Positions 1 through 7,855 of a DNA stretch of 56,134 bases are shown one piece after another. This DNA comes from Blautia sp. (GTDB lineage Bacteria; Bacillota; Clostridia; Lachnospirales; Lachnospiraceae), in assembly GCA_029257775.1 (NCBI GenBank), contig JARIAQ010000018.1, positions 1-56,134 on the forward strand, given 5' to 3'. The notes beneath the pieces are model-generated. The model did not search any database and was not told the DNA's origin. It saw only the letters and a program-made list of their open reading frames with translations. The translations under genes and the position numbers were made by a program. Each line of letters opens with the position of its first letter. Position 1 is the stretch's first letter.

Positions 1-33
1 TAATAAATAATAGGCCTGTTGGCGTCTTTTTAA

Positions 34-62
34 TTGACAGGAAATATTTCCTGTGATATAGT
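34..62 (+). promoter_or_regulatory. Promoter with palindromic operator for the first MATE gene
   Basis: A TTGACA -35 (34-39) and TATAGT -10 (57-62) are separated by exactly 17 bases. The spacer is almost filled by an 18-base perfect palindrome, ACAGGAAATATTTCCTGT (37-54). A repressor bound there would block RNA polymerase. The regulator is not identifiable in the window. Confidence 0.7.
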
Positions 63-71
63 TAACAAAAA

Positions 72-107
72 ATGTGCACAAGTATTCTGTCATCGGATGG
101 ATACTAA
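72..107 (+). CDS. Possible 11-residue leader peptide upstream of MATE
   Basis: An ATG about 10 bases after the -10 element opens an 11-codon frame (MCTSILSSDGY) ending in TAA at 105-107, two bases before a terminator hairpin. No ribosome site is visible, so translation would be leaderless or weak. The order promoter, short ORF, terminator, drug-pump gene resembles ribosome-mediated attenuators of antibiotic-resistance genes. A chance ORF is a real alternative. Confidence 0.35.
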   Translation: MCTSILSSDGY

Positions 108-108
108 T

Positions 109-167
109 AAGGTGCTTTACACATTCCGTAGATCTTAGAAGGAATGTGTAAAGCACCTTATTTTTTT
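109..167 (+). terminator. Intrinsic terminator or attenuator ahead of MATE
   Basis: A 19-base perfect inverted repeat (109-127 and 141-159, half AAGGTGCTTTACACATTCC) has a 13-base loop and is followed by a T run to 167. It lies between the promoter at 34-62 and the MATE start at 189, so it probably regulates read-through. It could instead end an upstream gene outside the window. Confidence 0.75.
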
Positions 168-188
168 ATTTTAAGGAGGGGAAATTGA

Positions 189-1496
189 GTGAAACAAACA
201 GTTCATTTTTATCGTTATATTTCCATGAGTATTTTAGGCATGCTGGGAGCGGCAGTGACAATTCTTACGGATACATTTTTCGTATCGGATAAATTAGGTG
301 TCAATGGCTTGGCTGCTTTGAATATTACTATATGTATTTTTGGATTGATTAATGGATTAGGTATGTTATTTGGAATTGGAGGTGCAACTTATTATTCTAT
401 TTCAAAAGCCAGAGGAGAGAATTTTAAAGCAAATAGAATTTTTACTACGGCATTTTACCTATCTATCGGTATAGGAATTCTATTATGCTTCATTGGTATT
501 TTCTTTTCAAAGACAGTTGTGTTGCTTTTGGGAGCAAAGGGGGAGATACTGCCTATGGCAGATGTTTATATGAAAACTATCTTATGTTTTGCACCTTTTT
601 TTATTCTACGTCATTTATATATAAGTTTTATTCGAAATGATGGTAGTCCCAAATTAGCTATGATTGCTATGCTTATAGGAAGTGCTGCTAATATTATTCT
701 GGATTATTTATTTATGTATCCGTTTCATATGGGAATTTTTGGGGCGGCCTTTGCTACGGCATTGACACCGGTTGTTGGTGTACTAATTTGTGCACTACAT
801 TGGTTATACAAGCAAAATCAATTTCATTTTACAAAGAAAATTCTTCCGATTTTTGAAATTAGAAAGTTATGCGGATTTGGTTTGGCATCGTTTATTAATG
901 AATTTTCTTCTGGTATTGTATTGCTGGTTTTTAATCTTCTTATTCTGAAAAGTTCTGGAAATGTTGGGGTTGCAGCGTATGGTATTGTAGCTAATCTGGC
1001 ACTGATTGTTTTGGCTATTTTTACTGGAGTTTCTCAGGGGGTACAGCCGCTTCTTAGCAGAGCATACGGAGAAGGAGAGACATCTGAGGTAAGATTTATT
1101 TATTACAGGGGAATTGTTGTATCTACAATAATAGGTATATTGGTATTTTTAGGTACGTTACGTTTTGCGCCTGAAATGATTCAAATTTTTAATCAAGAAC
1201 AGAATTGTGCACTGCAAATGATGGCTGAAAGAGGAATAAAAATTTATTTTGTAAGTTTTTTATTTTTGGGATATAATTTTATGACAACGGCTCGGTTCAG
1301 CGCAACAGAATATGTATCTTATTCATTGAAATTGTCCTTTTTTCGAGGATGCATTGGTATTATTGCCATTGTAGTTTTGTTTTCTTATCTCTGGGGGATT
1401 GATGGGATCTGGGTATCCATACCAACAGTTGAGGTGATCACTTTTATTATGGGTAAATACTTTTCTAAAAAAACAGAGAAAAGATTAATAAAATAG
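189..1496 (+). CDS. MATE family multidrug efflux transporter
   Basis: This 435-residue polytopic membrane protein belongs to the multi-antimicrobial extrusion family, which exports cationic drugs or metabolites using an ion gradient. About twelve hydrophobic segments are visible, with the MATE-like repeat TDTFFVSDKLGVNGLAALN near residue 27 and a second half starting near residue 222. The GTG start at 189 follows AAGGAGGGG by a normal distance. The gene stands alone behind its own promoter, leader and terminator, which suggests inducible expression. It differs clearly from the two other MATE proteins in this window. The substrate cannot be read from sequence. Confidence 0.9.
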   Translation: MKQTVHFYRYISMSILGMLGAAVTILTDTFFVSDKLGVNGLAALNITICIFGLINGLGMLFGIGGATYYSISKARGENFKANRIFTTAFYLSIGIGILLCFIGIFFSKTVVLLLGAKGEILPMADVYMKTILCFAPFFILRHLYISFIRNDGSPKLAMIAMLIGSAANIILDYLFMYPFHMGIFGAAFATALTPVVGVLICALHWLYKQNQFHFTKKILPIFEIRKLCGFGLASFINEFSSGIVLLVFNLLILKSSGNVGVAAYGIVANLALIVLAIFTGVSQGVQPLLSRAYGEGETSEVRFIYYRGIVVSTIIGILVFLGTLRFAPEMIQIFNQEQNCALQMMAERGIKIYFVSFLFLGYNFMTTARFSATEYVSYSLKLSFFRGCIGIIAIVVLFSYLWGIDGIWVSIPTVEVITFIMGKYFSKKTEKRLIK

Positions 1497-1545
1497 ACCC
1501 TGAAAACAGATGTAAGTTTATTTTTGCATCTGTTTTCAGGGTTTT
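1497..1545. terminator. Bidirectional terminator between MATE and rhodanese genes
   Basis: A 16-base perfect stem (1497-1512 and 1527-1542, half ACCCTGAAAACAGATG) is followed by TTTTATTT. It lies between convergent genes and can serve both strands. Confidence 0.8.
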
Positions 1546-1552
1546 ATTTAGG

Positions 1553-1957
1553 TTATTCAATTCCAGAAACAATTTCTCCTGTCCAGTCAATAATTCCACC
1601 GAATTCTATGATGTTGGTATAGCCCAATTTACTGAGTTTACCGGCAGCTTGTTTACTTCTGCTTCCACTGCGACAGTAGACGAGAATAAGTTGATTTTTA
1701 TCAGAAAGTTTTGGAATATCTTCGTTATGAATAGTTTCATTTGGAATGTTGATTGCATGAGGAATATGACCTTCTTCATATTCTTCTGGGGTTCTTACGT
1801 CTAAAATAATATAGTCTTGCTTCTCTTTCATTATTTTTGCAGCTTCTTCCATATCAACATGGCGATAACTATTGTTTTCAGTATTGGAATTTTTTGAACC
1901 ACATCCGGCAAGAAGCAGGAAAGTTGAAATAAAAATAGGAATCATTTTTTTCTTCAT
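1553..1957 (-). CDS. Rhodanese-domain lipoprotein
   Basis: A 134-residue secreted lipoprotein. The lipobox LLLAGC lies at residues 15-20, followed by an Asn/Ser-rich linker and one rhodanese domain from about residue 33. The active-site loop YCRSGSRS (cysteine near residue 95) and the DVRTPEEYEEGHIPHAINIP signature are intact, so sulfur transfer or a related thiol reaction outside the membrane is possible. The ATG at 1957 was chosen because TTAGGAGA lies just upstream. The longer frame would translate that ribosome site. It is the last gene of a ferredoxin, NapH-like, rhodanese operon, which suggests the redox proteins supply electrons for an extracytoplasmic sulfur reaction (inference). Confidence 0.88.
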   Translation of the reverse strand: MKKKMIPIFISTFLLLAGCGSKNSNTENNSYRHVDMEEAAKIMKEKQDYIILDVRTPEEYEEGHIPHAINIPNETIHNEDIPKLSDKNQLILVYCRSGSRSKQAAGKLSKLGYTNIIEFGGIIDWTGEIVSGIE

Positions 1958-1987
1958 TGTATTTTCTCCTAACAAAATTTATGAATT

Positions 1988-2566
1988 TTATAATGTGTTT
2001 TTGTTTTTTGCTTTGCAAATAAGTTGTGTCATGGTACCCATCGGGCAATAAACACACCAACTTCGAGGTTTGAATAAAAGCATGGTAAGGAAACCAAGAA
2101 TGGTTGATGTTAGCATGATACTATAAAAGCCAAAGGCAAACTGTGCCGTTCCTAAGTGGAATAATGTACCATGATATGCCCAGTTCCATGGAAGTTTAAA
2201 GGTCCATAAAAGGGTTACAAACTGTTTTAAATTTTGTGCGCCTGAAAATACTAGATAAGTATTCCAAAGCATTTGAAAGAACATAATAAAAAAGAAAATA
2301 AGAAATCCATATCGAAAGGATTTACTTTTCATCCATTTGGGAATGTCCTTTTTTCGGGAAAGACCAAAGCGTCCGCCTAGTAACCCAAAAAGCTGTCCTC
2401 TTCCACAATAACGATTGCAATAGCCTTTTGTTCCTTTTACGATGGAAATAATCAAAGGAATAAAGAAACATAGCAGTCCAAGCCATGCAAAAAGAATATT
2501 AAAAAATCCTAGTACGAGATAGGTAAGAGATACAATCCAGAGATAATCATACCAACGTTTTTTCAT
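1988..2566 (-). CDS. NapH-like 4Fe-4S membrane protein
   Basis: A 192-residue membrane protein with about four transmembrane segments. Cysteine clusters are YCNRYCGRG near residue 50 and WCVYCPMGTMTQLIC near residue 170. This resembles the NapH/NosR/CcoG group, which moves electrons between membrane quinols or ferredoxins and periplasmic partners. Its ATG overlaps the ferredoxin stop (ATGA), so the two are translationally coupled, and AGGAGG lies within the ferredoxin end. Neither nap nor nos genes are present, so the role is undefined. The rhodanese lipoprotein 30 bases downstream is the best candidate partner. Confidence 0.8.
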   Translation of the reverse strand: MKKRWYDYLWIVSLTYLVLGFFNILFAWLGLLCFFIPLIISIVKGTKGYCNRYCGRGQLFGLLGGRFGLSRKKDIPKWMKSKSFRYGFLIFFFIMFFQMLWNTYLVFSGAQNLKQFVTLLWTFKLPWNWAYHGTLFHLGTAQFAFGFYSIMLTSTILGFLTMLLFKPRSWCVYCPMGTMTQLICKAKNKNTL

Positions 2567-2766
2567 GGCTGTACCTCCTGAATTTCAATTACAGAAGCGG
2601 GACATTCTTTTGCACATTTTCCGCACCCGATACATTTTATAACATCAATTTTTGCCATAATTCCTTTCCAGATTTCAATAGCATTTCGGGGACAGACTTT
2701 TATACAGCAGCCACAGGCAACGCAATCATCCATATTAACAAAAGCTTTTCGCTTTTTCTTTTCCAT
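2563..2766 (-). CDS. Two-cluster 4Fe-4S ferredoxin
   Basis: A 67-residue bacterial-type ferredoxin with two complete motifs, CVACGCCIKVCP and CIGCGKCAKECP, each binding one [4Fe-4S] cluster. It is a soluble low-potential electron carrier. The ATG at 2766 is preferred because AGGAGG lies six bases upstream. The longer TTG frame starts inside that spacing. It is the first gene of the ferredoxin, NapH-like, rhodanese operon and overlaps the second gene by four bases. Confidence 0.9.
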   Translation of the reverse strand: MEKKKRKAFVNMDDCVACGCCIKVCPRNAIEIWKGIMAKIDVIKCIGCGKCAKECPASVIEIQEVQP

Positions 2767-2829
2767 AATCAACCTCCTATAATTGATAATTTATATATTT
2801 TATTATAACAAGTAGAAGATAAACAGTTC

Positions 2830-2853
2830 TGTGATTTTATCACAATTGTGAAA
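2830..2853. promoter_or_regulatory. Crp/Fnr-like palindrome in the divergent region
   Basis: TGTGATTTTATCACA (2830-2844) is a perfect TGTGA-N5-TCACA inverted repeat, overlapped by CACAATTGTG. Canonical Crp/Fnr sites have N6, so this is only a candidate. It lies upstream of the minus-strand ferredoxin operon and of hsp20. Confidence 0.35.
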
Positions 2854-2871
2854 AAAATGTGAAATCAGCAG

Positions 2872-2907
2872 CCAACACTTGACAGTGCTAATTATAAGTG
2901 TTATATT
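2872..2907 (+). promoter_or_regulatory. hsp20 promoter with CIRCE-like half sites
   Basis: TTGACA (2879-2884) and TATATT (2902-2907) have a 17-base spacer. CCAACACTT (2872-2880) and AGTGCTAA (2884-2891) overlap it, and AACACTT is also inverted as AAGTGTT at 2896-2902. The same two words recur at 2960-2968 and 2981-2988. AGTGCTAA equals the right half of the HrcA/CIRCE site, so heat-shock repression is plausible. Confidence 0.6.
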
Positions 2908-3027
2908 ACAGATAGAACAAAGGAGAAGAAAAAAGATTCCAATCCATTGATTCTTGTAACCAACACTTTGAATTTTTCGAAGTGCTAAAATAAAATTTGT
3001 TGTGATATAAGAAAGGAGATATGACTT

Positions 3028-3477
3028 ATGATGATGCCTAGTATTTTTGGAGAAAATTTATTTGATGATTTTATGGATTTTCCATTTGAGAGAGATTTTT
3101 TTAGAAGAAAAAATCCACTTTATGGAAAAAATGAAAAGAACATTATGAAAACAGATGTAAGAGAAACTGAAAACACCTACGAATTAGATATGGATTTACC
3201 AGGTTTTAAGAAGGAGGAGGTAACAGTAAAATTAGAAAATGGATATTTAACCATTAACGCTTCCAAGGGTCTTGACAAAGATGAGAAAGATAAACAGGGT
3301 AATTATATTCGTCGAGAACGCTATGTAGGTGCAATGAGCAGAAGTTTTTATATTGGAGAAAGTATTCAGCAGGAAGATATTCACGCGAAATTCGAAAATG
3401 GAATTTTGCGATTGACAGTACCAAAAGAGGCACCAAAACAGGTGGAAGAAAATAAATATATAGCCATCGAGGGATAA
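3028..3477 (+). CDS. Hsp20 small heat-shock protein
   Basis: A 149-residue alpha-crystallin family chaperone that holds unfolding proteins in an ATP-independent way. The alpha-crystallin domain spans about residues 38-140, with ELDMDLPGFKKEEVTVKLENGYLTI and the FENGILRLTVPK strand that ends such domains. AAGGAGATATGACTT precedes the first of three consecutive Met codons, so the exact start is uncertain by one or two residues. It is monocistronic, with its own promoter, repeated CIRCE-like words in the leader, and a strong terminator. Confidence 0.93.
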   Translation: MMMPSIFGENLFDDFMDFPFERDFFRRKNPLYGKNEKNIMKTDVRETENTYELDMDLPGFKKEEVTVKLENGYLTINASKGLDKDEKDKQGNYIRRERYVGAMSRSFYIGESIQQEDIHAKFENGILRLTVPKEAPKQVEENKYIAIEG

Positions 3478-3505
3478 AATAGAATATTCATAAAAGAATA
3501 GAGAG

Positions 3506-3547
3506 AATTTCCGGTAGTATAAAGATGAGTACTACCGGAAATTTTTT
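3506..3547. terminator. Terminator after hsp20
   Basis: A 14-base perfect stem (3506-3519 and 3530-3543, half AATTTCCGGTAGTA) leads into TTTTTT. It lies between hsp20 and the convergent MATE gene. Confidence 0.85.
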
Positions 3548-4877
3548 ATTGTGCTTCAATTTTTTTCATCGTTCTATAATAAGAATAAATCAGAGGTACA
3601 CAGGCGCCAATCCATGCAAGGGGGTTGGATGCACAAGCACCAGCAAAACCAAAAGTTCCAGTCAGAATCAGGGCTCCAATAGCTCGCATGATTAGTTCCA
3701 TTACACCGGCAACTGTGGGTATGAAACTTTTTCCTAGACCTTGAAGTGTAAAACGATAAATAAATAATAATGCCAGAGTAAAATAAAAACATCCATTGAT
3801 TACCAGATAGGTGTGGGAAAGAGAAAGAACTTCGGTTTCCTGTGGGCCTACAAAGATGCTGGTAAGTTGACTTCCGGCAATGATGTTGACTACACCGGCA
3901 AGAATACTGAAACTGCCGGACATTAAAATACATTGAAATACACCTTTTCGAATACGAGAGATTTTTCCAGCTCCATAATTTTGTGCGGCATAAGTTGCCA
4001 TAGCTGTTCCAAATGAGCCAAGAGGCATAGTTCCAATACTTTCAATTTTTTGTGAAGCAGTATAAGCTGCTACAGAAGCAGAACCTAAGCCGTTTAATGC
4101 AAATTGAAGCATGAGAGAACCAATGGCAATAATTGACATTTGGAAAGCCATTGGAAGGGCAAGGCTTAAATGAGAGGTAATAACCTCGGGATGCATTTGA
4201 AAATCAGATTTTTTCAACCAGAGAATAGGAACTTTTCTTATAATAAAGAAAATACATAAAATACCAGATAAAAGCTGAGAAAGTATGGTGGCAATACCAG
4301 CACCGGCAACCCCTAGATGGAAGTACAGGATGAATATTAAATCAAGTACAATATTTACACAGCAGGCAAAAATCAAAAAATATAGAGGAGTTTTACTGTC
4401 TCCCAACGCTCGAATGGTATTAGATAAAAGATTGAATAAGACGGTTGCAGGAATGCCTAATAAGATGATTATTAAGTATTTCCATGCATCATCAATAATT
4501 TCCGCCGGTGTCTGTAGGAGTTCCAATAAAGAACGTGTCAATAGTACGGATAAAGCAGTTGTGATAATCGCTACAACACAGCTTATAAGAATACTGGCTG
4601 CAAAACTTTTTCGTACAGCTTCTTCATTGTGTGCTCCGAATTTTTGGGAGGTAATAATGGAAAGACCAGCAGTGAGGCCTTGAACAAATCCTAAAATTAA
4701 AAAAGTAATACTTCCAGTACAGCCTACAGCTGCCAGTGCATTTACACCAAGTGTACGTCCAACAATTAAAGTGTCTGCCATACTGTAAAATTGTTGAAAG
4801 ATATTTCCGATAATAAGCGGGAGAGAAAAAAATAAAATTAATTTGGCGGGATTTCCCTCTGTAAGTGTTTTTGTCAT
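3546..4877 (-). CDS. MATE family efflux transporter
   Basis: A 443-residue membrane transporter with about twelve hydrophobic segments. The N-terminus (EGNPAKLILFFSLPLIIGNIFQQFYSMADTLIVG) is typical of the bacterial MATE/DinF-like branch. The ATG at 4877 follows GGAAAGGAAG at good spacing. The longer frame begins at TTG 4901, ahead of that site, and is unlikely. A divergent AraC regulator starts about 150 bases away, so it may control this pump (inference). The substrate is unknown. Confidence 0.92.
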   Translation of the reverse strand: MTKTLTEGNPAKLILFFSLPLIIGNIFQQFYSMADTLIVGRTLGVNALAAVGCTGSITFLILGFVQGLTAGLSIITSQKFGAHNEEAVRKSFAASILISCVVAIITTALSVLLTRSLLELLQTPAEIIDDAWKYLIIILLGIPATVLFNLLSNTIRALGDSKTPLYFLIFACCVNIVLDLIFILYFHLGVAGAGIATILSQLLSGILCIFFIIRKVPILWLKKSDFQMHPEVITSHLSLALPMAFQMSIIAIGSLMLQFALNGLGSASVAAYTASQKIESIGTMPLGSFGTAMATYAAQNYGAGKISRIRKGVFQCILMSGSFSILAGVVNIIAGSQLTSIFVGPQETEVLSLSHTYLVINGCFYFTLALLFIYRFTLQGLGKSFIPTVAGVMELIMRAIGALILTGTFGFAGACASNPLAWIGACVPLIYSYYRTMKKIEAQ

Positions 4878-4968
4878 GAGTTTATACTTCCTTTCCGTCA
4901 AAATTTATTAAAGTTATCGGAGACAAATTCTATTATAAAAAAATTTTTGAAAAGTAGAATGTAATTTC

Positions 4969-4998
4969 TTGTGCAATGGATGTAATATATTGTATAGT
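4969..4998 (+). promoter_or_regulatory. Possible promoter for the AraC regulator
   Basis: TTGTGC (4969-4974) and TATAGT (4993-4998) are 18 bases apart. The predicted transcript would start near 5005, inside the first ribosome-site candidate, which favours the ATG at 5029 as the start codon. Confidence 0.4.
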
Positions 4999-5028
4999 TA
5001 CAAGGAGATAGAAAAGGTGAGGCAGGGT

Positions 5029-5892
5029 ATGTGTAAAGAAATGTATGACATTACAGATGGAGACTTAAATCCAGAATTTCTGTTTACCTGTGTTTCGAGA
5101 AGAACAGAGGAGGAACAGAATTATCATGCTCATGATTTTATTGAATTGGCAATTATCATGGGTGGAAAAGGAAGTTTTTATATTGATGGAGAGGATTATG
5201 AAGTAGAAGAAGGTGACTTGATTTTACTTAATCCGGGAACTTATCATAGAAGTAAAGCAGGGTACACCAAAGAGGGATTGAAAGAATGTTATATTGGATT
5301 CTCAAAGGTTTCTTTTAAAGGGTGCGAAAATGGATATTTTCCTTTATTTAAAGAAAATCAAAAGATTATGAAAATGGAAGGAAAAGTAAAGAAGAGTGTT
5401 TTTCAGATTTGTGCAGATATGAATAAAGAAGCAAGAGAGCGTGATGCAGGACGATATTTTATGCTGAAGGCATATTTAATCCAGATTTTATGTTTAATTA
5501 TCAGGCAGCAACAAGAGAATAAGCAAGAATATGAAGGAAAAGGATATATTTTTCAATCTACAGGAAAAAAGTATGTTGTAAAGCAGATTATGAAATATAT
5601 GGAAGAAAATTATAGAGAAAAAATATCTTTAGAGCAAATTGCAGCAAATATGTATTTAAGTTCTTTTTATATTGCTAAAATTTTTAAAAGTGAAACGGGA
5701 GATACACCAATCAATTATCTTATTGGTCTTCGTATGGAAAAAGCAAAGGAAATTTTGGAAGAATATCCAGAAGAGCCAATAAAAGAAGTGGCAGCAGCAG
5801 TGGGATATTCAGATGCTTATCACTTTAGTAAGCTGTTTAAAAAGCATTATGGGATTTCTCCCCTATATTATAAGAAAGAGAGTTTTTCTTGA
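5029..5892 (+). CDS. AraC family regulator with cupin sensor
   Basis: A 287-residue transcription factor. An N-terminal cupin-like ligand domain (YHAHDFIELAIIMGG and GDLILLNPGTYH) is followed by two helix-turn-helix motifs over the last ~100 residues (ISLEQIAANMYLSSFYIAKIFK and PIKEVAAAVGYSDAYHFSKLFKKHYGISP). Such proteins often sense sugars or small metabolites. ATG 5029 is preceded by AAGGTGAGG. A GTG at 5017 behind AAGGAG is an alternative. The gene is divergent from the MATE pump and its stop codon overlaps the cysK -35 element, so it may act on either neighbour. Confidence 0.9.
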   Translation: MCKEMYDITDGDLNPEFLFTCVSRRTEEEQNYHAHDFIELAIIMGGKGSFYIDGEDYEVEEGDLILLNPGTYHRSKAGYTKEGLKECYIGFSKVSFKGCENGYFPLFKENQKIMKMEGKVKKSVFQICADMNKEARERDAGRYFMLKAYLIQILCLIIRQQQENKQEYEGKGYIFQSTGKKYVVKQIMKYMEENYREKISLEQIAANMYLSSFYIAKIFKSETGDTPINYLIGLRMEKAKEILEEYPEEPIKEVAAAVGYSDAYHFSKLFKKHYGISPLYYKKESFS

Positions 5893-5917
5893 CAGGATTA
5901 TACAAGTAGCATATAAT
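5889..5917 (+). promoter_or_regulatory. Perfect consensus sigma-A promoter for cysK
   Basis: TTGACA (5889-5894), a 17-base spacer and TATAAT (5912-5917) match the housekeeping consensus exactly. The -35 box shares bases with the TGA stop of the AraC gene (5890-5892). High basal transcription is expected unless it is repressed. Confidence 0.85.
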
Positions 5918-5951
5918 CCCTATTAAATTAGTCGGATATAAAAGGAGAAGG

Positions 5952-6893
5952 ATGATTATGGGTGAAAAAATATATAAAAATGTACAGGAACTTATTGGTA
6001 AAACACCGCTTATGGAAGTTGAAAATTTAGAAAAAATACTGGATTTAAAAGCCAGAATTCTTGTGAAATTAGAATATTTAAATCCAGCAGGAAGTGTGAA
6101 AGACAGAATTGCTAAAAATATGATTTGTACCGCTGAGCAGGAGGGAAGATTAAAACCGGGAGCAACGATTATTGAGCCAACATCGGGAAATACAGGGATT
6201 GGATTAGCTTCCATTGCTGCATCGAAAGGATATAAACTGATTTTGACCATGCCAGAGACTATGAGTGTGGAGCGAAGAAATATTTTGAAAGCCTATGGAG
6301 CTGAGATTGTTCTTACAGAAGGTTCTAAAGGAATGACTGGTGCTATTGAAAAGGCCAAGGAGTTGGCAGAGGAAATTCCAGGAAGCTTTTTGGCAGGACA
6401 GTTTGATAATCCTTCTAATCCAGCAGCACATATTGCTACTACAGGACCGGAAATTTGGGAAGATACAGATGGGAAGGTGGATATTTTTGTTGCAGGTGTG
6501 GGAACAGGAGGAACTATTACAGGTGTAGGTACATATTTAAAAGATAAGAATCCTGCTGTAAAGATTATTGCAGTTGAGCCATGGGATTCTCCTGTACTTT
6601 CAAAAGGGACTGCAGGTCCTCATAAAATTCAGGGAATTGGTGCAGGATTTGTACCTGCTGTTTTAAACACACAAATTTATGATGAAATTATGCCTATTAA
6701 AGCAGAAAATTCTTTTGAAACAGCAAAATTATTTGCGCATAAAGAGGGAATTTTAGTAGGAATATCTGCTGGTGCAGCTTTATATGCAGGAATCCAGCAG
6801 GCACAGCGCCAGGAAAATAAGGGGAAAACCATTGTAGTGTTACTTCCTGATAGTGCAGATCGTTATTACTCTACAGCACTATTTGAGAACTAA
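5952..6893 (+). CDS. cysK: Cysteine synthase A (O-acetylserine sulfhydrylase)
   Basis: A 313-residue PLP enzyme of fold type II that makes L-cysteine from O-acetylserine and sulfide in the cytoplasm. The PLP lysine is K50 in NPAGSVKDR. The phosphate loop PTSGNTGIGLA and the GTGGTITGVG motif are intact, and the length is normal. GGAG lies 4 bases before ATG 5952 and 10 before ATG 5958, so either Met may be used. It is driven by a perfect consensus promoter. The sigma-like gene follows after 87 bases without a clear terminator. Confidence 0.95.
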   Translation: MIMGEKIYKNVQELIGKTPLMEVENLEKILDLKARILVKLEYLNPAGSVKDRIAKNMICTAEQEGRLKPGATIIEPTSGNTGIGLASIAASKGYKLILTMPETMSVERRNILKAYGAEIVLTEGSKGMTGAIEKAKELAEEIPGSFLAGQFDNPSNPAAHIATTGPEIWEDTDGKVDIFVAGVGTGGTITGVGTYLKDKNPAVKIIAVEPWDSPVLSKGTAGPHKIQGIGAGFVPAVLNTQIYDEIMPIKAENSFETAKLFAHKEGILVGISAGAALYAGIQQAQRQENKGKTIVVLLPDSADRYYSTALFEN

Positions 6894-6980
6894 TTGTTTG
6901 TTGTTACGAGAAAAATTTATGGTTTAAGTGTCTGCTTTGTGTTACACTTCAAATATAAGATAAAGACAGGAGAATATAAA

Positions 6981-7727
6981 ATGGATATTATTGAATTTCA
7001 AAATAAATTAAAGGAAGTACAGACACTTGCTTTGAATAATGGTAAAAAAGTAAAGGCATCTTTAGTAGAAAAATTTTTCGAAGGAGATGACATTACACAA
7101 GATAAGTTGCAGAAAGTTTATGATTTTCTGGAAATACAGGGGATTTACGTTGAAGGAGCAAAGAAATCAGAGGAAAATTCAGTGTCAGAAGAACCTGTTG
7201 CAGAGCCAGTAGAAGAAATTGTTCCTCTTACTCAGGAAGAAGCAGAATATTTGGAAGAATATCTTTTAGGATTTGAGTCTGAGAAAGAACTGGTAAAAGA
7301 GGAATTGCTTAATGAATTTTTATCAGGAAGTCAGGAATGCATGGAAAAATTAATTTGTGCATATCAAGATGAGATTGTAAAAGCTGCAAAGAAAATGAAT
7401 TGTGAAGATATATTTTTTGGAGATTTAATTCAGGAAGGGAATATGGGGCTTTTAACAGCTTTAAATCGTCTTTCAGAACAGGACAATCCCGACAAATGGA
7501 TTATAAAGGAGATTGAAAGTACTATAAAACTGTTTATTGAGGAACAGACACAGCAGAAAAAAGAAGACCATATTTTAGTTGAAAAGGTCAGAGATTTAGA
7601 AAAAAAGGTAAAAGAGCTGACGGAAGATGAAGATGTGAAATATAGTGTGGAAGAATTGGCAACCTTTCTTGATATGGATGTGGAGGAAATGGAGTCTGTA
7701 CTTAGATTAACAGGGGATGATAAATAG
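6981..7727 (+). CDS. Sigma-70-like protein lacking region 4
   Basis: A 248-residue acidic protein. Residues ~5-55 (FQNKLKEVQTLAL through YDFLEIQGIYV) resemble region 1.1 of primary sigma factors. Residues ~110-155 resemble region 2, with the core-binding-like stretch FGDLIQEGNMGLLTALNRL. Residues ~225-245 (YSVEELATFLDMDVEEMESVL) resemble region 3. The aromatic -10 recognition segment and the whole region 4 helix-turn-helix are missing. ATG 6981 follows ACAGGAGA. It lies between cysK and ftsH. It could bind core polymerase or act as a decoy or anti-sigma partner. The function is unknown. Confidence 0.75.
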   Translation: MDIIEFQNKLKEVQTLALNNGKKVKASLVEKFFEGDDITQDKLQKVYDFLEIQGIYVEGAKKSEENSVSEEPVAEPVEEIVPLTQEEAEYLEEYLLGFESEKELVKEELLNEFLSGSQECMEKLICAYQDEIVKAAKKMNCEDIFFGDLIQEGNMGLLTALNRLSEQDNPDKWIIKEIESTIKLFIEEQTQQKKEDHILVEKVRDLEKKVKELTEDEDVKYSVEELATFLDMDVEEMESVLRLTGDDK

Positions 7728-7855
7728 AGTTTTATTTTTTTTTAATAGAATTACTATCTTTTCTTCATTGCATAATAATATGCCAAGCTGTATAGTCTAT
7801 ATAATAGGGAAAAACCCAAAGCATTGGAGACAATGTAAAAATGGAGGATAAAGAA

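Noticed and set aside
4285-4683. 132-codon plus-strand frame inside the second MATE gene
   Set aside because: It is the antisense shadow of a clear minus-strand transporter gene, with no ribosome site or domain.
6894-6980. N-terminal extension of the sigma-like protein from 6894
   Set aside because: It has no ribosome site and encodes a hydrophobic stretch unlike sigma region 1.1. ATG 6981 has a good site.
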